64,000 bases of DNA from CAWIJK01 sp963836375 (GTDB lineage Bacteria; Actinomycetota; Acidimicrobiia; Acidimicrobiales; RAAP-2). Location of the stretch: positions 620,001 to 684,000 of the forward strand of contig CAWIJK010000002.1 of the NCBI GenBank assembly GCA_963836375.1, in the 5' to 3' direction. The notes under the pieces are model-generated. The model was given only the letters and a program-made list of their open reading frames with translations. It did no database searches and had not been told where the DNA came from. Positions within the stretch are counted from its first letter, which is position 1, and the number at the start of each line of letters is the position of its first letter. Made by a program: the position numbers and the translations under genes. This document shows, piece after piece, positions 58,910-64,000 of this stretch.

Positions 58910-59299
58910 TCAGGCGCGGTCGGTGAACAGGTAGGTCGAGGTGGCCCGGGCCACCAACCGCCCGTCGGCCGTGGTGACCGAGGCCTCCACGAAGGCCACC
59001 CGGGCCCCGCCGGAGACCACCACCGCCTCACAGGTGAGCACCGAGCCGACCGGGACCGGGGCGAGGAAACTCACCTTCAACTCGGCGTTGGCGGCGAGGA
59101 CCCGGCGGCCCTCCACGAAGGTCACGGCCGACGCCCCCATCGACGAGTCGCAGAAGGCGGCGAGGAACCCGCCCTGGAGAACCCCGGTGGGATTGGCGAA
59201 GCGCTCGTCGGCGGTCATCCGCCAGGTCGTCCGGCCCGGCTCGGCCTTGTCGGTGCAGAGCATCCCGAGCGTCAGATCGCTGTTGGGGGGCACCTGCAT
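58910..59299 (-). CDS. PaaI-like hotdog-fold thioesterase
   Basis: A 129-residue acyl-CoA thioesterase-like protein. 'FANPTGVLQGGFLAAFCDSS' carries the H/N-G-G-x-x-A/D-type motif of the hotdog family (Gln replaces His before Gly-Gly), and 'LKVSFLAPVPVGSVLTCEA' plus 'VEASVTTADGRLVARATSTY' complete the fold. ATG 59299 is used; GTG 59335 would add 12 residues. It is divergent from tkt with a 111-nt gap. The substrate is unknown. The long frame reading through upstream on this strand is antisense to tkt. Confidence 0.86.
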   Translation of the reverse strand: MQVPPNSDLTLGMLCTDKAEPGRTTWRMTADERFANPTGVLQGGFLAAFCDSSMGASAVTFVEGRRVLAANAELKVSFLAPVPVGSVLTCEAVVVSGGARVAFVEASVTTADGRLVARATSTYLFTDRA

Positions 59300-59410
59300 C
59301 CGCCGGGTCCGGCCGGCCGCGCCCCCAGGTGCCACGACCCGACGATAGAGCGTGCCCGGCCCCCGGGTGGGCCCCTCTGCGGGCGGCCGAGAAATGGGTA
59401 GGGTGAGCCC

Positions 59411-61486
59411 ATGTCCGGCACGGCGCAGCCGATCGTCGACGACGCGGCGGTCGAACAGCTCGGGATCAACGTCATCCGGGGCCTGGCGATGGACGCGCCC
59501 GAGGCGGCGAAGTCGGGGCACACCGGCACCGCCATGGCCCTCGCCCCGCTGGCCCACGTGCTGTGGACCCGGGTCATGCGCCACGACCCGAGCGACCCGA
59601 CGTGGCCCGACCGCGACCGCTTCGTCCTCTCGAACGGCCACGCGTCGATCCTGTTGTACTCGATGCTCTACCTCACCGGCTACGACCTGTCCCTCGACGA
59701 CCTCAAGGCCTTCCGCCAATGGGGGTCGAGGACCCCGGGCCACCCCGAACGCCGTCACACCCCGGGGGTGGAGGTGACCACCGGCCCCTTGGGCCAGGGA
59801 GTGGCCAACGGGGTGGGGATGGGCATCGCCGAGCGGTTCTTGCGCTCCAAGTTCGGCCCCGACGTGGTGGACCACCACACCTTCGTCTTCGCCGGGGACG
59901 GCTGCTTCGAAGAGGGCATCTCCCACGAGGCGGCCTCTTTGGCCGGGCACCTCCAACTGGGCCGGCTGGTCTACGTCTACGACGACAACCACATCTCGAT
60001 CGACGGCCCGACCGAGTTGGCCTACACCGACAACGTCCCCGAGCGTTTCGCCGCCTACGGCTGGGACGTCGACACGGTGGGCGAGGTGGCCAACGACACC
60101 GTGGCGCTGGAACGGGCGCTGCGCCGGGCCATGGCCGTCGAGGACAGGCCGTCGCTCATCGTGCTGCGCAGCCACATCGGCTGGCCCTCGCCACACCTCA
60201 CCGACACCAACAAGGCGCACGGGGACCCCTTCGGGACCGACGAGATCCGCCTGACCAAGCAGATCCTGGGCCTCCCGCCCGACGAGACCTTCTGGGTGCC
60301 CAACCAGGTGCTCGAGATGTACCGGCGCTGCATACCGAGGGGCCAGGCCATGCGGGCGCGTTGGGAGGATCGCTTCGACGCCTGGGACGGGGACCGAGCG
60401 GCCTGGGACGCCGCCTGGGCCGGGCGGGGTCTGGTCGGCTGGGAGGCCAAACTGCCCAGCTTCGAGGCGGGCCAGCAGATCGCCACCCGCAAGGCCGTCA
60501 ACGCCTGCCTGACCGCCACCCAGGACCTGATCCCGGGGCTGGTAGCCGGTGCGGCCGACCTCACCGGCAACACCGGCATGAAGCTGAACGACGCCGACGA
60601 GCAGGAGCGCCAACACCCCGGTGGCCGCCAGGTCTACTACGGCATCCGCGAGCACGGCATGGGGGCGGTGATGACCGGCATGTCCCACCACGGCGGTGTG
60701 CTGCCCGTCGGGGGGACGTTCTTCGTATTCAGCGACTACATGCGCGGTGCCGTGCGGCTGGCCGCGCTCTCGAGGGCCCACGTCATCTACTCGTGGACCC
60801 ACGACTCGGTGGGCCTGGGCCAGGACGGCCCGACCCACCAGCCGATCGAGCAGCTGGCCTCCCTGCGGGCCATGCCCGGCCTCCAGGTGGTGCGCCCGGC
60901 GGACGCTAACGAGTCCGCGCAGGCCTGGCGGCTCGCCGTCGACGGCGAGGAGCCCACCGCCCTCGTGCTCACCCGCCAGGGGATCCCGGTCCTGGCCGAG
61001 ACGGCCGAGCGGGCGGCCGACGGCGTGGCCCGGGGCGGCTACGTGCTTTCGGACCCCGAAGGCGGCCCGCCCGAGGTGGTCTTGGTGTCGACGGGCAGCG
61101 AGGTCCACGTGTGCCTCGGGGCGGGGTCGCTGCTCGGCGCCTCGGGGGTCCGGGCCCGGGTGGTCTCGCTGCCGTGCTGGGAGTGGTTCGAGGACCAGGA
61201 CCGGGCCTACCGGGCCGAGGTCCTGCCGCCGGGGATCCCCCGGCTCGGGGTGGAGGCGGCGGCGTCGTTCGGGTGGGACCGCTACGCCGACGCCAGCGTC
61301 TCGATCGACACCTTCGGCGCGTCGGCCCCCGGCGAGGTGGCCCTGGCCAAGTTCGGCTTCACCCCCGAACACGTGGCCGACTGCGCCCGGGCACTCCTGG
61401 GGGGCGACCCGCTGCCGCCGACCGACGCCGCGAGGGAGGACCGGGCCGCCCGTGGGGTGACCGGGACCCCCGACGCCCACGGCTGA
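59411..61486 (+). CDS. tkt: Transketolase
   Basis: Thiamine-diphosphate enzyme of the non-oxidative pentose phosphate pathway, moving two-carbon units between sugar phosphates. The 691-residue protein has 'GHTGTAMALAPLAHVLW', 'LSNGHASILLYSMLYLTGY', the TPP motif starting 'GDGCFEEGISHEAA' and reaching 'YDDNHIS', 'GPTHQPIEQLASLRAMPG' and C-terminal 'VEAAASFGWDRYADASVSID'. ATG start. It is the first gene of the tkt-tal-zwf operon. It is also dependent on thiamine, whose synthesis genes thiD/thiG are in this window. Confidence 0.96.
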   Translation: MSGTAQPIVDDAAVEQLGINVIRGLAMDAPEAAKSGHTGTAMALAPLAHVLWTRVMRHDPSDPTWPDRDRFVLSNGHASILLYSMLYLTGYDLSLDDLKAFRQWGSRTPGHPERRHTPGVEVTTGPLGQGVANGVGMGIAERFLRSKFGPDVVDHHTFVFAGDGCFEEGISHEAASLAGHLQLGRLVYVYDDNHISIDGPTELAYTDNVPERFAAYGWDVDTVGEVANDTVALERALRRAMAVEDRPSLIVLRSHIGWPSPHLTDTNKAHGDPFGTDEIRLTKQILGLPPDETFWVPNQVLEMYRRCIPRGQAMRARWEDRFDAWDGDRAAWDAAWAGRGLVGWEAKLPSFEAGQQIATRKAVNACLTATQDLIPGLVAGAADLTGNTGMKLNDADEQERQHPGGRQVYYGIREHGMGAVMTGMSHHGGVLPVGGTFFVFSDYMRGAVRLAALSRAHVIYSWTHDSVGLGQDGPTHQPIEQLASLRAMPGLQVVRPADANESAQAWRLAVDGEEPTALVLTRQGIPVLAETAERAADGVARGGYVLSDPEGGPPEVVLVSTGSEVHVCLGAGSLLGASGVRARVVSLPCWEWFEDQDRAYRAEVLPPGIPRLGVEAAASFGWDRYADASVSIDTFGASAPGEVALAKFGFTPEHVADCARALLGGDPLPPTDAAREDRAARGVTGTPDAHG

Positions 61487-61568
61487 TGGGCCGGGCCGCA
61501 ACGAAGCGCCCGGGCCCGCTCGGCCCGCGCCGCGGGCCGCACCGCCGTCCACGCCAAGGAGGATGCCC

Positions 61569-62726
61569 ATGACCCGCCTGAACGAGCTCTACGACCGCTG
61601 CGGCCAGAGCCCCTGGCTCGACAACCTGCGCCGGGACTGGCTCGACAGCGGCCGGTTGGCCGAGCTGGTCGCCCAGGGGATCCGCGGCATCACCTCCAAT
61701 CCGACCATCTTCGCCAAGGCCATCGAGGGCGAGGACGCCTACGACGAGCAGTTCGCGTCGTTGGTGCCCAGGGTCTCGGTCGAAGACGCCTACTGGGAAC
61801 TGGTGGTGCGCGACATCACCGACGCGCTCGAGGTCATGGGACCTGTCCGTGCCAGCAGCGGGGGTGCCGACGGGTTCGTCTCCTTGGAAGTGGCGCCCTC
61901 GCTGGCCAACGACACCGCCGGCACCGTCAAGGCCGCCCAGGCGCTGCACCGCCGGATCGCCAAGCCGAACCTGTTGGTCAAGGTGCCCGGCACCGAGGCC
62001 GGCGTGCCGGCGGTCCGCCAGCTGATCGGCGACGGCCACTCGATCAACGTCACCCTCATCTTCGGGCTCGAGCGTTACGACGCGGTGATCGAGGCCTACC
62101 TGGCCGGACTCGAGGCGCTCGCCGCCACCCCGGGGGCCGACCTGTCGAGCGTGGCCAGCGTGGCCTCGTTCTTCGTTAGCCGGGTCGACACCGAGGTCGA
62201 CCGGCGCCTGGAGGCGCTGGCCGGGGGCCCCGACGGCACCAAGGAGATCCTGGCCCTGCGCGGACGGGCCGCGGTGGCCCAGGCCCAGGTGGCCTACCAG
62301 CACTTCACGAAGGCCTTCGCCGGGCCGCGCTGGGAGGCCCTGGCCGCCAAGGGAGCCCGGGTGCAGCGTCCACTGTGGGCTTCCACCTCGACCAAGAACC
62401 CCGCCTACCCGGACCTGCTCTACGTCGACACCCTGATGGGGCCCGACACGGTCAACACCATGCCGGACCAGACGATCGAGGCCTTCGTGGACCACGGCAC
62501 GGTGATCCGGACCGTCGACGCCGATCCCGAGGAGGCCGAGGCCGTGCTCGCCCGCCTGGCCGACGCCGGGATCGACTTCGGCGACGTCGCGGCCACCTTG
62601 GAGGACGAGGGTGTCCATTCCTTCGCCAAGTCCTTCGACGAGCTGCTCCAGACCCTGACCGACAAGGCCAACGCCTTGGGTTCGGGGGGGACCGGCGCAG
62701 GCGGCCCGGCGCCGACGGGCGCCTGA
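61569..62726 (+). CDS. tal: Transaldolase
   Basis: Moves a dihydroxyacetone unit between sugar phosphates. The 385-residue TIM-barrel protein shows 'GIRGITSNPTIFAKAIEG', 'DGFVSLEVAPSLANDTAGTV', the Schiff-base Lys (Lys138) in 'NLLVKVPGTEAGVPAV', 'GHSINVTLIFGLERYDAVIEAY' and 'RPLWASTSTKNPAYPDLLYV', marking the actinobacterial long form. I choose ATG 61569 because AAGGAGG lies six bases upstream; ATG 61563 abuts that site. It is 82 nt after tkt. Confidence 0.95.
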   Translation: MTRLNELYDRCGQSPWLDNLRRDWLDSGRLAELVAQGIRGITSNPTIFAKAIEGEDAYDEQFASLVPRVSVEDAYWELVVRDITDALEVMGPVRASSGGADGFVSLEVAPSLANDTAGTVKAAQALHRRIAKPNLLVKVPGTEAGVPAVRQLIGDGHSINVTLIFGLERYDAVIEAYLAGLEALAATPGADLSSVASVASFFVSRVDTEVDRRLEALAGGPDGTKEILALRGRAAVAQAQVAYQHFTKAFAGPRWEALAAKGARVQRPLWASTSTKNPAYPDLLYVDTLMGPDTVNTMPDQTIEAFVDHGTVIRTVDADPEEAEAVLARLADAGIDFGDVAATLEDEGVHSFAKSFDELLQTLTDKANALGSGGTGAGGPAPTGA

Positions 62727-62822
62727 CCCAGACTGGCACCGGGACCGGACCCAGCACCCAGCCCCGAGCACCCGGCCCGAGCACCCAACCCAATCCGAGA
62801 AGCCGACAAGGAGCACACGACC

Positions 62823-62858
62823 ATGGAGCAGCGACCCCTCGGCGGTGGTCACCGGTGA
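62823..62858 (+). CDS. Possible 11-codon leader peptide overlapping zwf
   Basis: ATG with an upstream AAGGAG opens a frame MEQRPLGGGHR and stops at TGA 62856-62858, overlapping the zwf GTG (GTGA). It could couple translation to zwf, or could be a chance frame. There is no hallmark of an attenuator. Confidence 0.35.
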   Translation: MEQRPLGGGHR

Positions 62859-64000
62859 CCACCACGGCCTCGGTCCCCATCCTCACACCGCCGAAGCAGA
62901 CGCCGCCGCTGGCCCTGGTGATCTTCGGGGCCTCGGGCGACCTCACCTCGCGCAAGATCCTCCCGGCCCTGGCCAACCTGGCCGACCGTGGTCGCCTCAA
63001 CGAGAACTTCACCGTGATCGGCGTGGCCCGCACCCAGTGGACCGACGAGGAGTTCCGCAAGGTGGCGCTCCAAGACGTGCCCTCGGCCGGTGAGGCGTGG
63101 CGCAAGCTGGTCGGGCGGTTCCGCTACGTCGCCGGCGAGTACGCGTCGCCCGAGACCTTCGACAAGCTCCGGGACCGGCTCAGCGAGGCGGACGCCGAGT
63201 ACGGCACCGCCGGCAACCGGGTCTTCTACCTGGCCACCATCCCCCAGGCCTTCGCCATGGTGGCCGGGGCCCTGGCCAAGGAGGGTTGCAGCATCCCCGG
63301 TCCCGGGGGGACGTTCGCCCGGCTGGTGGTCGAGAAACCCTACGGACGGGACCTCAAGAGCGCCCTCGAGCTCGACGCGGCGGTGCACCAAGCCTTCGAC
63401 GAGAGCCAGATCTTCCGGATCGACCACTACATGGGCAAAGAAACCGTCCAGAACGTGCTGGCGCTCCGCTTCGCCAACGCCATCTTCGAGCCGATCTGGA
63501 ACCGCCGTTACGTCGAGCAGGTCCAGATCACGGTGGCCGAGAGCCTGGGTGTCGAGCACCGGGGCGGCTTCTACGAGACGGCGGGGGCTCTGCGCGACAT
63601 CGTGCAGAACCACGTGATGCAGGTGCTGGCCCTCACCTTGATGGAGCCCCCGACCGGGATGGACGCCGACCACATCCGCGACGAGAAGGTGAAGCTTCTC
63701 AAGGCCATCGACATCCCGACCCCCGACGAGGCGGTCGACAAGTCGGTGCGTGGCCAGTACACGGCGGGGGTGGTCGACGGCAAGGCCGTCCCGGGGTACC
63801 GGGACGAAGATGGGGTGGCCCCCGACAGCGTGACCGAGACCTACGTCGCCCTGCGCCTCAGGGTGGAGAACTGGCGCTGGGCGGGGGTGCCCATCTACGT
63901 GCGCACCGGCAAGCGGCTGCCGGCCCGGGTCACCGAGGTGGCCCTGCAGTTCCACAGCGTCCCGTTCCTCGCCTTCGAGGGCGAGCTAGCCCGACAGCTG
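62855..64000 (+). CDS. zwf: Glucose-6-phosphate dehydrogenase (3' end outside window)
   Basis: The first, NADPH-forming step of the oxidative pentose phosphate pathway. 382 codons are visible of a usual ~500. 'VIFGASGDLTSRKILPAL' is the NADP-binding GxxGDL motif, 'VVEKPYGRDLKSA' follows, and 'FRIDHYMGKETVQN' holds the catalytic His and Lys. 'LRDIVQNHVMQVLAL' and 'VPIYVRTGKRLPARVTEVAL' continue the family pattern. The GTG start is the only one near the conserved region in this frame. It is 128 nt after tal; opcA and pgl typically follow but are beyond the window. Confidence 0.95.
   Translation, partial: MTTTASVPILTPPKQTPPLALVIFGASGDLTSRKILPALANLADRGRLNENFTVIGVARTQWTDEEFRKVALQDVPSAGEAWRKLVGRFRYVAGEYASPETFDKLRDRLSEADAEYGTAGNRVFYLATIPQAFAMVAGALAKEGCSIPGPGGTFARLVVEKPYGRDLKSALELDAAVHQAFDESQIFRIDHYMGKETVQNVLALRFANAIFEPIWNRRYVEQVQITVAESLGVEHRGGFYETAGALRDIVQNHVMQVLALTLMEPPTGMDADHIRDEKVKLLKAIDIPTPDEAVDKSVRGQYTAGVVDGKAVPGYRDEDGVAPDSVTETYVALRLRVENWRWAGVPIYVRTGKRLPARVTEVALQFHSVPFLAFEGELARQL

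Noticed and set aside
59300..62852. Very long minus-strand open frames opposite tkt and tal
   Set aside because: They encode Arg/Gly/His/Asp-rich sequence with no homology, are exactly antisense to clear transketolase and transaldolase genes, and arise from GC-rich third positions.
1..64000. tRNA, rRNA, transposase or prophage genes
   Set aside because: Looked for T-loop sequences, DDE and integrase motifs and phage structural genes by eye; none was convincing.

Overview
The window is about 64 kb of very GC-rich bacterial chromosome. It carries a complete Pup-proteasome locus, a DUF4193 protein, an IdeR/DtxR-type iron box and a MerR gene next to glycine-cleavage genes, so I infer an actinobacterium. 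The 42-residue 'GYWLV.DGGIF.YGDA' surface repeats and the orphan b6-type cytochrome b suggest the class Acidimicrobiia, but no rRNA is present to confirm this. I saw no insertion sequence, prophage, CRISPR array, tRNA or rRNA.

Layout, left to right. (1) 1-7.1 kb: the end of a membrane glycosyltransferase-like gene, divergent thiD and thiG, and a ferric-iron ABC importer operon behind an iron box. (2) 7.1-12.2 kb: a MerR regulator, a possible PD-(D/E)XK-fold protein, then gcvT-gcvPA-gcvPB; gcvPB carries a one-base frameshift and gcvH is absent. (3) 12.2-24.5 kb, accessory: a secreted lipase, two overlapping crcB fluoride-channel genes behind a fluoride riboswitch, an orphan ABC binding protein with a tandem repeat at its stop codon, an archaeal-type ATPase, a three-gene cytochrome b module, a universal stress protein, a serine hydrolase and a large repeat-containing secreted protein. 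(4) 24.5-25.4 kb: a gene-free interval holding a 28-bp XerC/XerD dif-like site, which places the window at the replication terminus. (5) 25.4-39.1 kb: a secreted family-31 glycosidase, AlkB-like oxygenase, SufR-like regulator, QueA-like enzyme, SDR, VOC and CBS proteins, an MFS exporter, pyrophosphatase, a LigD-type polymerase and ligase as two overlapping genes, a SnoaL-like protein and a stand-alone TrpB2. (6) 39.2-44.2 kb: an HtrA protease and small conserved actinobacterial proteins. (7) 44.6-56.6 kb, all minus strand: arc, dop, pup, prcB, prcA, pafA, tatA/B, tatC, a Ski2-like helicase and a double-domain ThyX-like protein. (8) 56.9-64 kb: ferredoxin, TrmI-like tRNA methyltransferase, small membrane proteins, a thioesterase, then the pentose phosphate operon tkt-tal-zwf, cut by the window end.

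How the genes work together. Dop deamidates the Gln end of Pup, PafA ligates Pup to substrate lysines, and Arc unfolds tagged proteins into the PrcA/PrcB chamber. The iron importer should be repressed when iron is plentiful. The crcB pair should be switched on by fluoride. Transketolase, transaldolase and glucose-6-phosphate dehydrogenase link the two branches of the pentose phosphate pathway. Right of the dif-like site the long clusters are mostly on the minus strand and left of it the long operons are mostly on the plus strand, as expected if forks converge there.
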